Assembly: GCF_000485595.1 (NCBI RefSeq)
Contig: NW_014578414.1
Location: forward strand, 46,971 to 79,999
Direction: 5' to 3'
From: Priapulus caudatus
Lineage: Eukaryota; Priapulida; Priapulimorpha; Priapulimorphida; Priapulidae
Length of the DNA: 33,029 nt
Numbering within the stretch: the stretch's first letter is position 1; each line of letters starts with the position of its first letter. A program made the translations under genes and the position numbers. This document shows, in pieces, positions 1-9,040 of the stretch. The notes beneath the pieces were generated by a model, which saw nothing but the letters and a program-made list of their open reading frames with translations, searched no databases and was not told where the DNA came from.

Positions 1-70
1 TACGTGCACACACAAACGGAAGGGTCGTACGCACGCGCGCACACAAATGGAAGGGATGTACGCATACAAA
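1..70. repeat. rDNA IGS subrepeats, 3' fragment of an array
   Basis: Two to three copies of the CGTACGCACGCGCGCAC / ACAAATGGAAGGGA subrepeat that also fills 1820-2690 and 12476-12715. The array stops near 70 and runs straight into palindrome sequence. The spacer seen elsewhere between subrepeats and palindrome (2691-3889) is missing here, so this is a shortened or rearranged spacer copy. Confidence 0.75.
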
Positions 71-164
71 CATTAAGAATTTGGTAGTAAATAGATTTCG
101 TATTTAGTTAGCATTATATTTTATTGAAATGCTTCAAGTGCCTGTGGACCGGTTGGTCATTTTT
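71..164. repeat. Right arm of IGS palindrome I (partial copy)
   Basis: Matches 3930-4030 and 13950-14060 (shared TGAAATGCTTCAAGTGCCTG). In the fuller copies this sequence is the right arm of a palindrome; here the left arm is absent. Confidence 0.65.
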
Positions 165-1207
165 GTGTTTGAAATGTGTTCAGACAACTTTGCAGAAAGT
201 CGCATCATAGAGCTGGCAAAAGTTTCGCGCGGAGCATAGAGCATGAATCTGTAGTTATTTAACAGGAATAACGTGTATATTGTGTAAGCGAAGTAGCTGT
301 GTGAGTATTTTTAATTAATTTCTGTTCGATGCTTATGCAGGCCTGTCGCTTATGGACGCCACTGATCTCTACTATACTAACGTAGTTAGTTAGCGTTAGT
401 ATAGTAGAGATCAGTGATGGACGCCCTTTATTGTTGTTCACCACCTGTATGGCGGTGTCTATATATTCAAGCCAGTACGACAGATTACGGTACGCATATA
501 TTTGCTAATATATTGACTAATCGCGCATCAATAAACTCAATATTCACATAGAGTATAGCTAAGACATGTGTCTATAGGTGTCTAGAATTTTAGAAATTTA
601 ATCATGTGTAATTCACTTCCGCGCGCATATATTTGGCATTTTCTAATATATTGACTAATCGTGCGTCAATAAACTCAATATTCACAGATTCAAGCCAGTA
701 CGGGAGATCATTTGCATAATATATTCTAGATGCCTATAGACACATGTCTTAGCTATACTCTCTGTGAATATTGAGTTTATTGACGCACGATAAGTCAATA
801 TATTAGCAAATATATGCCTACCGTAATCTCCCGTACCGGCTTGAATATAGACACCCCACCTGTATGTGATATAGGACACCCAACGCCATCTACTGACAGA
901 TTTAAATTTAATGAGTGCTACATCATTCAGGGTCCCTCTAATGATTAAAGAGAGACAGCTGGATTCATTTTTTCGCGTCAATCCACTGCGAAGAATATTC
1001 AATCTCTATTTTAAACCTATAATTTCAACAAATGTATTTTTATTTCGTGAGATACTGCGCACGTATAGGTGGTGAACAACAGTAGGGGCGTCCGTAGGCG
1101 GCAGGCCTGAATAAGCATCGAACAGAAATTAATTAAAAATACTCACACTGTTATTCGCATACACAACATACACTTTATTCATGTCAAATAACTACAGATT
1201 TATGCGC
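165..1207. repeat. IGS palindrome II, copy 1
   Basis: A long imperfect inverted repeat. The segment about 452-592 pairs with about 722-856, sharing GTATAGCTAAGACATGTGTC and its complement. The outer segment about 243-350 pairs with about 1055-1206, sharing ATCTGTAGTTATTT and its complement. About 190 bases of the right half (857-1054) have no partner on the left. The second copy at 4021-5170 keeps the same plan and extends the right arm further. No coding potential. It could be a fold-back transposon fixed in the spacer or a native spacer palindrome. Confidence 0.7.
361..416. mobile_element. Tiny perfect hairpin flanked by 9-bp direct repeats
   Basis: Arms 361-382 and 394-415 are exact reverse complements (22 bp) around an 11-base loop, TAGTTAGTTAG. 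The sequence ATGGACGCC occurs directly before (352-360) and after (417-425), as a 9-bp target-site duplication would. The partner arm of the surrounding palindrome has a single GGACGCC and no hairpin, which supports insertion. A degraded copy sits at about 4231-4290. Confidence 0.55.
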
Positions 1208-1590
1208 TACTAGCTGTGGGTACCCGCTGCGCCGGGTAAAATCGTGCTACTAATTCATAGGAGTGTGTTATCCACCATCCCACCTTCAAAAGTCGTATAT
1301 CCGTAACCAACGATTTTTTCCTCCAACGGCCTCCAGCCCTGCCGAAGGGCCACTTGCCACTCAAAAGACAATTGATTAGTTAGTTGGTCGAACCATCTGC
1401 TAGTTCGGCTCGACCGCTCGTCGTAGATGTCTCTCTGACTCTTCTCTTCTCCGCGGAGCTGGCTGACTCCCTCGATACAGCAGCAGTAGTGGTAGTTAGC
1501 AACGGCTAGGAACATTCCGTAACCAACGGCTGCCGTTCTTGGTATCGTTGGTTACGGATAGACATAGACCTGGAAATGGCCTGTAAGCAA
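1208..1590. other. Spacer without a gene; contains a 12-bp inverted pair
   Basis: No coding region seen. CCGTAACCAACG at 1517-1528 is inverted exactly at 1546-1557, and the direct form also occurs near 1300. The stretch 1206-1240 (CTGTGGGTACCCGCTGCGCC) resembles a transposon end, but no full element is recognisable. The segment around 1255-1290 resembles 12446-12476 just after the 28S end, which ties this block to the rDNA spacer. Confidence 0.5.
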
Positions 1591-1712
1591 CCGTAACCAA
1601 CGATTTCAAAATCTTGTAATCAACGATTTCAAAATTTCGTAACCAACGATTTCAGAATCTTGTAACCAACGATTTCAAAATCTCGTAACCAGCGATTTTA
1701 TGTAATTCAGTG
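1591..1712. repeat. 23-bp tandem repeat
   Basis: Five units of GTAACCAACGATTTCAAAAT plus three bases begin at 1593, 1616, 1639, 1662 and 1685, an exact 23-bp period with a few substitutions. The unit shares GTAACCAACG with the inverted pair upstream. Confidence 0.85.
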
Positions 1713-1819
1713 ATTTAATACAATGTTGTACATAAAAAAAAAAAAATGTGTGCACGCGTTGCACGCGTGTAATACACGTGCAACACATGTAATACAAGTG
1801 TAGTACATGAAAACAATGT

Positions 1820-2690
1820 GTACACATGTTGCAAACGGAAGGAGCGTACGCACTCGCGCACGTACAAATGGAAGGGACGTACGCACGCGCGCACACAAAT
1901 GGAAGGGACGTACGTGCACACACAAACGGAAGGGTCGTACGCACGCGCGCACACAAATGGAATGGACGTACGCACGCGCGCACACAAATGGAAGGGACGT
2001 ACGCACGCGCGCACACAAATGGAAGAGATGTACGCGCACTCACAAACGGAAGAGATGTACGCGCACACAAAAACGGAAGGGATGTATGTACGCGCGCACA
2101 CAAACGGAAGGGTCCTACGCACGCGCGCACACAAATGGAATGGACGTACGCACGCGCACACAAACAGAAGAGGTGTACGCGCACTCACAAACGGAAGGGA
2201 TGTATGTACGCGCGTACATAAACGGAAGAGATGTACGCGCGCACACAAATGGAAGGGACGTACGCACGCGCGCACACAAATGGAAGGGACGTACGCACGC
2301 GCGCACACAAATGGAAGGGACGTACGCACGCGCGTACACAAACGGAAGAGATGTACGCACGCGATCACACAAATGGAAGGGATGTACGTGCACACACAAA
2401 CGGAAGGGATGTATGTACGCGCGCACACAAATGGATTCGAAAAGGGACGTACGCACGCGCGCACACAAATGGAAGGGACGCACGCGCACACAAACGGAAG
2501 AGATGTACGCGCACCACACAAAACGGAAGGGCATGGTATGTACGCGCACACACAAATGGATTCGAAAAGAGACGACGCAGCGCGCGCCACACAAATCGAA
2601 AGGGACGCACTGGCGCACACAAACGGAAGGAGCTGACGCGCACCGACGCTGCGCACAAACGGAAGGCGATCATATACGCAGCGTTAACAC
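1820..2690. repeat. IGS subrepeat array (about 30-bp units)
   Basis: Close to thirty units of roughly 30 bp alternate ACAAATGGAAGGGA or ACAAACGGAAG with CGTACGCACGCGCGCAC. The same array occurs in shorter form at 12476-12715, between the 28S end and the 18S start, so this is ribosomal spacer DNA. Long overlapping open frames on both strands exist only because the unit lacks stops; they are not genes. The units are CpG- and CACACA-rich. Confidence 0.85.
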
Positions 2691-3324
2691 TGTGAAGCAT
2701 CACGACCACCCACTGTAGGATCTACCAAAATTTATTCATGATCTACATACACATTACTTTCTACACGGTAAAGCAAGTAACAGTAAAGTACTATGCTCTA
2801 CCTGTGGCAATAATTATTCTCCGAATTATCACTGCATGTGAAATTTATATGAATAGTATATAGCATAGTAATACCTCATGAAATAAACCAGCGTAACGTA
2901 CACAACATGATAGGTTAGATGGGCACAGCAACATAGAATGTCGGAGCAGGAAGGCAAGAAAGATTGGTCAACCTCATTAATCGATTGAGCATGTGTCTCG
3001 CGAATTATAAACAATAGTTTGATCAAACACTGTATTAAATAAAGGCGGTCTAATTATGCAACTGAGTCCGGAGGCACCCAACAGAAGCCTCCGCCAGAAT
3101 GTTCACCGGAGCACAAAATTGCCCTGTCGCTCTAGAACAGGCCTTTTGGCATTTTTTTTCGCCCGAACTTCGGCACTAGACCGTGGCAATAATTTGTATT
3201 AGCACGCAAGTTTAGATGCCTCGTGACGTCTAGAAAAGGCATGAACCACAGCAAAATTGTCTGTTTTGTACTCGTGATATTGCCCGTCAGGTGCGTAGCC
3301 CGACAGCGCGACCGGCTCACGCAA
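2691..3324. other. IGS spacer without a gene, repeated downstream
   Basis: Parallels 12720-13325 closely, for example ATGATCTACATACACATTAC. No gene recognised. The stretch ends in CACGCAACCGGCAG, the edge of the TTAGGG element. Confidence 0.6.
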
Positions 3325-3523
3325 CCGGCAGGTTAGATGCGACTATGATATGATACTAGGCACTTTAATAATTTAATTTTTTTTTTTTTTAGGGTTAGGG
3401 TAGGGGTAGGTTAGTTTAGGGTTTAGGTAGGTTAGGGTTAGGGTTAGGTGTGTTTTTTTTAAAGTGCCTAGTAGGTCATATCCAAGTGCCTAGAGTCATA
3501 TCATAGTCGTCCTCTACTGCCGG
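3325..3523. mobile_element. Inverted-repeat element with TTAGGG-like core (copy a)
   Basis: The left arm begins CCGGCAGGTTAGATGCGAC and includes ACTAGGCACTTT. The right arm carries AAAGTGCCTAGTAGGTCATA and ends near CTACTGCCGG, its complement. Between them are a T-run and a degenerate TTAGGG/TAGGTT tract (3391-3450). Copy b at 13326-13536 has the same plan. The tract is internal, not a chromosome end. Confidence 0.65.
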
Positions 3524-4020
3524 TGCCCGTCACAGGCACTTGAAGCGTTGCAATAAACATATAAGCTAACTAAATACGGGACAATCTATTTACTAACCGC
3601 AAATTCTAATGTTTCGGATACTCTGCTTTCAACCTATTATTGGCCGACAGTTGCGTAAAGTTCCGTCCAATCTACGTGCAACATATACGACCTGCAGCCG
3701 CCATTGGCTCCTCGCGGCTCTTCACTGTTGCTATCGCTTACACTAATATCGTATTAACACTAATAATATATATATATTTATATGTAATATATAATTAGTG
3801 TAAAGCGTGCAACATGAGCCGCGGCGAGTCAATGGCGCCTGCAGGGATATGGTTGCACGTAGGTATTTGACGGAATTTCACCATGGAACTGTCGCACATA
3901 ATAGGTGAAAGAGAGTATAGAAAACATCTACGTAATTTGGTAGGTAAATAGATTTCCGTATTTAGGTTATGGCATTATATTAATGAAATGCTTCAAGTGC
4001 CTGTGGACGCCGGGGTGGTC
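3524..4020. repeat. IGS palindrome I
   Basis: Two arms of roughly 240 bases meet in an AT-rich centre near 3770. Matched segments include CTTGAAGCG/CGCTTCAAG-type ends, the CTAAATACG/CGTATTTAG pair, and GCCGCCATTGGCTC against a GAG.CAATGGCGCC-like partner close to the centre. A second full copy is at 13537-14040. The matching is imperfect, partly because of one-base indels. Confidence 0.7.
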
Positions 4021-5170
4021 ATGTTTGTGTTTGAAAATGCTGTTCAGACAACTTGCACGCAAAGTCGCATCATAGTAGAGCTGGGCAAAGTTCCGGCGGA
4101 GCATTAGAGCATGGAATCGGTATAGTTTATTTTAACAGTGAAATAACGTGTTATACTTGTGTAAGCGAATAGCTGGTGAGTATTGTAATAATTTCTGTCG
4201 ATGCCATGCAGGCCTGGCCGCTTATCCGACGCAACTGCTCTCTACATGAACCAACGTATTAGTTAGCGTTAGTCATAGTAGGAGATCAGTGATCCCGGAC
4301 GCCCTATCACTGTTGTTCACACACCTGTAGTGGGGGGTGTCTAATATTCAAGCCAGTCCGACAGAATTACGGGTAACGCATATATTTCTAATATATTACT
4401 AACGCACATGCAATAAACTCGAATATTCAACATAGACTAGCTAAGACAATCGGTCTATGAGGTGTCTAGAATTTAGAAATATTTGATCCATTGTGTAATT
4501 CATCCGCGCGCAATATTTGGCATTCCTACTATATTTGACAATCTGGCGTCAATAAACTCCAATATTCACCCATGATTCAACGCCAGACGGGAGATCAATT
4601 TGGCATAAATATTCTAGATGCCTATAGACACTGTCTTAGCTATACTCTCTGGAAATGAGTTTCTTGACGAGCGACTTAGTCAATATATTAGCAAGATGCC
4701 TACCGCTAACTCCCCGTACCGTGCTTGAATATAGACACCCGCACCTGTATGCTGATATAGACCCCCAACCCATCACTGACGAGAGTTTAAAGTAAGGAGT
4801 GCTACATCATCAGGGGTCCCTCCAATGATTAAGAGAGACACGCAGCTGGATCATTTTTTCGGCGTCAATCCTCACTGGCGAAGAATATTCAATCTCTATT
4901 TGAAACCTATAATTTCAAACAAATGCATTTTTATTTGCGTGAGATACTGCGCACAGTAAAGTTGGTGAACAACTAGTAGGGGCGTCCGTAGGCGGCAGGC
5001 CTGAACTAAGCATCGAACAGACATAGATTAAAAATACTCACTACGTTATTCTGCAATACCACAACATACACTTTATCGATGTCAAATACTACAGATTAAT
5101 CGGTATTCCGCTGCAAAACTTTGCCAAGCTCTATGATGCGATACAGCGACCCACATTTCAAACGACAGCG
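4021..5170. repeat. IGS palindrome II, copy 2 (indel-rich)
   Basis: Co-linear with 165-1207 but peppered with one-base insertions and deletions. It carries the same inverted arms. Here the right arm runs further (AGCTCTATGATGCGA near 5130 against TCGCATCATAGAGCT near 205), so the original palindrome is longer than copy 1 shows. No coding region. Confidence 0.65.
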
Positions 5171-5520
5171 TAAATGCCAGCGCGCACTGATCTCTATAAA
5201 TATATATATAATATAAATAAATAGTCTATAGTATGATATATAAAATATATATACTAGAATATATAACAATATATCAATATAAATATCATATATTATAGGC
5301 GCGGGGGACAGTGCGCAACCGGCGCTGTGGCATACCCGGCCACCTGACTGTCCTCAACTGAATGTCCGCAAGATACAGTCAAGACCCAATTTTACTTCTA
5401 AATGCTTCTAGCCCGCCCCACGCCGCAGGCATCTAATCGCGTGCATGAATGCAAATTATGCACTCTAGTGCCGGATACGGCCGAATAACCATGCCAAACA
5501 CAAGGCCTTTTCGAGAGACG
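5171..5520. other. AT microsatellite, then spacer without a gene
   Basis: 5200-5300 is a TA-rich simple repeat (ATATATA/TATAAATA). From 5300 to 5520 I see nothing recognisable. Confidence 0.5.
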
Positions 5521-5549
5521 AAATAGTGGCAATCTTCGGAACCAATTTG

Positions 5550-5612
5550 CGGAGGCGTAACTGTTGTAGCCACCTAAGATGGCAGCATAACGGCAGTTCA
5601 GTTTTCAACATG
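5550..5612 (+). promoter_or_regulatory. Probable promoter/5' leader of the phosphatase gene
   Basis: CTAAGATGGCAGC at 5573-5585 matches the AAGATGGC core of YY1-type start-site motifs known from animal promoters. It lies about 30 bases before the candidate start at 5610 (CAACATGGC, an acceptable Kozak context). No TATA box is apparent. Position and function are inferred. Confidence 0.35.
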
Positions 5613-5654
5613 GCAGCGACGCAGAAAGAGTCTGTGTTTTCATCTTGCCTTCGG
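5610..5654 (+). CDS. ACP1: Candidate exon 1 of LMW-PTP (degraded)
   Basis: From the ATG the frame reads MAATQKESVFSSCLR. This aligns without gaps to the family N-terminus, where a short Ala-rich leader is followed by K-S-V, a hydrophobic strand, then C-L-G. The TGC at 5646-5648 would be the nucleophilic cysteine of the C(X)5R loop. Two problems remain: the hydrophobic strand reads F-S-S, and CTTCGGATAAAT shows no GT donor. Four one-base indels would restore a hydrophobic strand and a CTTG/GTAAAT boundary that fits exon 2 in phase. The nearby spacer copies have comparable indel density, so consensus error is plausible; true decay of the gene is the alternative. Confidence 0.5.
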
Positions 5655-8358
5655 ATAAATTTTGATGTAAGGTGTCCATCGTACTTCATTTTTACCAGGC
5701 AGACAATGTGCCAAACCACCTTTACCGTGAATTATGTAATGTTCTCTGACGATTAAATGATTGTTGTAGCTTATCGTGTCAATAGTAAAACTGTTAACTG
5801 ATAAAAACAACCATCGTTTTACAGCCAGCCTGAGCCTTAGTCTAGTACTATAGCCCGCGATAAGCTGCGCCGCCGCGGCTAGCTGCGATAAGCACTGACC
5901 GTGCGATAGGTAGTCCGCGCGAGCGTGCCCGCCGGGCCGCGGTTAACTGCGATAGCCCTGCACTTGCGGTTCAAGGATAGAGAACATGGGTCCAATACAC
6001 TCAATGTCATTTAACATCAAGTAACAATATCAATGATTCATATTCAATATAATAGGTTAGGGGTATGGTACAGGGTATGGGTTAAGGGTTAGGTTTTAGA
6101 GTTAGGGTTTAGGGTAAAATTAGTTAGGGTCGGGGACGGCACATTGGTTTTATTGGACCCATGTCTCTATCCATTGGCCCTGACCCTGCGATAGGGAGCC
6201 CCGCGATAGCTGCCTGGGATGAGGCTCTAGTACTTACCTGCGGCAGCTATCCGCAGGGCTATAGTACTACTAGCGCTATCACTGAGCCTGGTGCTGTACT
6301 CAGTTACAGTACTGTATAATGTATTTTATTTTCCACAGTCTTGTCGCCAGACCTATGGCACTATGTTTATGAACAAATGTCTATCTAGCGACCAGGGCGG
6401 TCGATTATTCTTTTATTATTGGTTGTCCTTGCGGTTTTTGTTGTGATAATCGGTGATCAGCTGACGCTGTTGTGTTGGTGTGTTGTTGTTGTCGTCGTCG
6501 TCGTTGTCGCCGTCGCCGTCGTCGTTGTTGCTGTTGTTGATGATGATGTTAATATTATTTCTACTCTATTAGGCAACATCTGCAGGTCTCCGATCGCAGA
6601 GGCTATTTATGTTCAGCAAGTGGAACAAATGGGAGAAGCAAATAAGGTACTACCTACTAGTAGTAGTACTACTATATACTACTACTGCACTGGTCGATTT
6701 ACACAATGGGCACTAGTAGATTTGCTTTTTCTCACTCACAATAATATCATGCATTTTTCATAACAAATTTGCCCTAAATAAATATTTCACAGACATGCTA
6801 GCATATCCGCTATGTGTGAGAATGTTTTACTGAACATTTATGGTTGGATTTGATGAATAATCCAACCAAATGGCTCTAGTAAAACTCTTGTAGGTTATAG
6901 GTGATGCTAGGTTAGGTGCCAGCTTCACCCAGTGTAGTGCATTTGGTCGGTTTCATACATTCCCTATGTATTTACTCTTGTAAACTGCTTGACTGCTATG
7001 CACGCTTCATGTTATCTATTCATTTTGTGTACTTTTCTCTGCAGTGGAAGATAGATAGTGGAGCGATGGGACCATGGCATGTAGGAAAACCACCGGATAG
7101 GAGGGCTAGAATGGTCCTTGAAAAACATGGGGTGCCCACAACATGTAAAGCACGAATGGCACGTATTCATGTTATTTTATATAAGATATTTTTAATCAAA
7201 CAAGAATAATATACCATAAACGTTTTGACATCTGTCAGATGTCTTGATCACTACGATTATGGCAGTGATTCGATTACTGACCACCAGATGGAGGTGTGGT
7301 CTGTAAATGGTCCCAGTTTATTGGATTATTACAAACAGATGAACTTAGTTATATGAAGTTAGAGTATAGTAAAATGCTTTGAATTAAATTCAGTATATGC
7401 AAATGTTAGGATATGATAATTAACAAAATCATTTTACTCCCGAAAAGGTTACAGAAGCCGATTTCACTGAATTTGACTACATTGTAGGAATGGACCATGA
7501 CAACATGAGGTGAAGGTTCAGATTTGTACTTGAAAATTTTTCTTAAACAGCTAGTATTATTAAACACGTAGCTCCAATCCTTTTTTGAACTTGGTTATAT
7601 GAAGTTTTGGTAAAATAACAAAACATTAATACAGTCAACACCGACACTTCCTTCTATAGGTAAGCTGCATATATGCATTTCTCTACAACTCCAACTCATC
7701 TTCTATGCTATTACTAGTATTGTACTTGCCTAACTAATACTTTCCTAGTTGTAGTTGACAGGCATTTATTTTCATCATTTTGGGATCAGTACCTTCATAC
7801 GTATATCAGTTATGGGGCTCATTGTCAGAAGCATAAATAAACAATGTCATAACATTTGACGCTTTGTTCGAAGTGGCATGCAAAAGTTATGAAATTTTAG
7901 AGTTATAATAGTGACGTCTATGTGTTTCTGACAGCAGGTGTTTAGTCTCTACTATATTTGTGGTAAACGTTCTATTCTGTAGCGATCTGCGTCGAATGAT
8001 GCCGGAAAACTCCACTGCCAAATTGCTGATGCTCGGAGATTACGATCCAGAAGGAGTTAAAATTGTACACGACCCGTACTATGTGAGTGGTGAAAACATT
8101 TGCCTACTTGTTTGTTACATCAGAACCCAAGTCAAAATTGAGAATTATTGAATAGAGGCCTCTAACTGCAGAAGGCGATGTTACAGCAATGTGCACGTTC
8201 ACTTACTTTGCAAGCTTACAAGCTTGCAATAACTGTGATAATATAACTGCATTCCAACGTTTCTATTTCAGGATTCTGACGTGAGTGCATTCGAGGTGTG
8301 CTACCAGCATTGTCTGCGGTCATGCAAAGCTCTCAAAGATGTCCTGAGCAAACACTAG
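5610..8358 (+). CDS. ACP1: Low-molecular-weight protein tyrosine phosphatase, six-exon gene
   Basis: A cytosolic phosphatase of the LMW-PTP class, which hydrolyses phosphotyrosine through a cysteinyl-phosphate intermediate. Exons: 5610-5654 (uncertain), 6573-6646, 7045-7158, 7448-7509, 7983-8082 and 8272-8358, giving about 160 aa, the usual family size. Visible hallmarks are the G-N-I-C-R-S part of the P-loop in exon 2, the D-S-G and K-P-P-D-R-R segment in exon 3, F-D-Y-I and M-D-H-D-N in exon 4, and D-P-Y-Y with the catalytic acid Asp (codon 8071-8073) in exon 5. Exon 6 ends the frame with TAG. Intron phases are 1, 0, 0, 2 and 0 in the preferred model. Introns run from about 190 to 920 bp, and intron 1 holds a transposon-like TTAGGG element. 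Exons 2-6 are intact; exon 1 is doubtful. Confidence 0.85.
5821..6310. mobile_element. TIR element with TTAGGG-like core in intron 1 (copy c)
   Basis: The left end ACAGCCAGCCTGAGCC and AGTACTATAGCCCGCGATA are mirrored by GGGCTATAGTACT and GAGCCTGGTGCTGT on the right. Nearer the centre, GATAGAGAACATGGGTCCAA faces TTGGACCCATGTCTCTATC. The core (6053-6130) is degenerate TTAGGG. Arms are GC-rich with repeated GCGATA. No transposase, so it is non-autonomous if mobile. No clear target-site duplication was found. Confidence 0.6.
6480..6550. repeat. GTT/GTC trinucleotide repeat before exon 2
   Basis: Runs of GTT, GTC and GCC triplets, then GAT, end about 20 bases before the exon 2 acceptor. The triplets create a Val-rich open frame upstream of the exon that is intronic. 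Confidence 0.8.
6573..6646 (+). CDS. ACP1: LMW-PTP exon 2 (P-loop)
   Basis: Starts after TCTATTAG with GC completing a Gly codon, then N-I-C-R-S-P-I-A-E-A. The AGG at 6584-6586 is the P-loop arginine that binds phosphate. It ends in AAG before GTACTA at phase 0. 74 nt. Confidence 0.9.
6841..6868. repeat. Small 10-bp stem hairpin in intron 2
   Basis: TGGTTGGATT at 6841-6850 is the exact reverse complement of AATCCAACCA at 6859-6868, with an 8-base loop. No function implied. Confidence 0.6.
7045..7158 (+). CDS. ACP1: LMW-PTP exon 3
   Basis: Follows a good acceptor, TTTTCTCTGCAG, and reads W-K-I-D-S-G, then G-K-P-P-D-R-R-A and H-G-V-P-T-T-C-K-A-R-M. The first residues match the W-R-V-D-S strand of the family. 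Ending at ATG (7158) uses a GC donor, GCACGT, and gives the family spacing A-R-x-V-T before exon 4. The alternative is a GT donor at 7163, joined to an acceptor ending at 7454, which loses one residue. Confidence 0.85.
7448..7509 (+). CDS. ACP1: LMW-PTP exon 4
   Basis: After CCGAAAAG it reads V-T-E-A-D-F-T-E-F-D-Y-I-V-G-M-D-H-D-N-M, matching the family D-F-x-x-F-D-Y-I-x-x-M-D segment. It stops in AG before GTGAAG at phase 2. Confidence 0.88.
7983..8082 (+). CDS. ACP1: LMW-PTP exon 5 (catalytic Asp)
   Basis: Begins after TTCTGTAG. C completes AGC (Ser where many homologues have Arg), then D-L-R-R-M. It contains L-G-D-Y-D-P-E-G and ends in D-P-Y-Y, where Asp is the general acid and the tyrosines are the known regulatory phosphorylation sites. 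Donor GTGAGT at 8083. Confidence 0.9.
8272..8358 (+). CDS. ACP1: LMW-PTP exon 6 (C-terminus)
   Basis: Follows TTCTATTTCAG. It encodes D-S-D-V-S-A-F-E-V-C-Y-Q-H-C-L-R-S-C and ends S-K-H-stop, matching the C-terminal helix of the family. Confidence 0.9.
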   Translation, partial: DSDVSAFEVCYQHCLRSCKALKDVLSKH

Positions 8359-8525
8359 TCTAGATGGAAGTGTTTTTAGTTGTACTCTTATATTTTGTTA
8401 ATTCACTATTACCATTTTGGTTTTTGATATCAAATTATGAGATAACCTAGCATTGCAGCTTGTTAACAGTTAAGTGCAGGTAAAAACATTAATAGTGAAA
8501 GCATTTTATTCTTAACGTTATGTAG

Positions 8526-8531
8526 AATAAA
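8526..8531 (+). terminator. Poly(A) signal AATAAA
   Basis: Exact AATAAA 168 bases after the phosphatase stop codon; the first of two candidates. Confidence 0.5.
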
Positions 8532-8730
8532 TATGCATAGTCTGCTGTTTGCCATTTCAATTGACCCATGATATAGGTAATTAATGGCTTGCTTGTGACA
8601 AAACTGTATGATTGTGGCTCAGAAATTTATGAGTTTCAAATAAATTGCTAGGTTTATGATTGCTAATTACTGAATTATTCTACTGAGTATTAGATGCAGA
8701 ATGGTTAATATTTTAACATGTTAAATTGTC

Positions 8731-8736
8731 AATAAA
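8731..8736 (+). terminator. Second poly(A) signal AATAAA
   Basis: Exact AATAAA in an AT-rich 3' region; would give a 3' UTR of about 390 bases. Confidence 0.45.
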
Positions 8737-8825
8737 ATCAAAAGCTGGCTGTTTATGGTTACAAATTTGAAAGTGTCACATTTGTGCCTGCTTTGTACAA
8801 CGACCAAAAGTAACACCAATCTCAG

Positions 8826-8975
8826 GCCTGTAGCAAGTACTCCAGGAGTTGTGGGACTTTCTCATCAGGTGGACCATTTTCAGAAACTTGAAGAAAGAAG
8901 TGAAGTACCTGTGTTACCCTCCTATTAATACCGCCAAGCATGACAAACTCCCTGGAACATACAGTAGCCTCTACG
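8826..8975 (+). CDS. Possible exon of an unrecognised gene
   Basis: Bounded by an acceptor-like ACCAATCTCAG and a donor-like CTACG/GTATGG. From 8827 the frame reads P-V-A-S-T-P-G-V-V-G-L-S-H-Q-V-D-H-F-Q-K, then L-E-E-R-S-E-V-P-V-L-P, where a stop soon follows. If one C is dropped from the CCC near 8918 the frame continues P-I-N-T-A-K-H-D-K-L-P-G-T-Y-S-S-L-Y to the donor. I do not recognise the family. The opposite strand is also open here (8822-9052), so strand is uncertain. It lies only about 90 bases beyond the phosphatase poly(A) signal. Confidence 0.3.
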
Positions 8976-9040
8976 GTATGGTGTTTATAGGTCGCTTCCT
9001 TGGACAGTTGGAGTGTGGCGAGTATGTTCTTCACTCTTTC

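Noticed and set aside
1715-2656. 313-aa minus-strand open frame and overlapping frames on both strands
   Set aside because: They lie wholly in the 30-bp IGS subrepeats, which lack stop codons in several frames; the products are repeats of the unit.
1820-2690. CRISPR-like appearance (regular repeats with varied spacers)
   Set aside because: The spacers are themselves variants of the unit, no cas genes are present, the context is animal rDNA spacer, and the same array recurs at 12476.
6419-6572. Valine-rich N-terminal extension upstream of phosphatase exon 2
   Set aside because: Translation of the GTT/GTC triplet repeat in the intron; a splice acceptor, TCTATTAG, starts the exon and the P-loop needs an upstream C-L-G.
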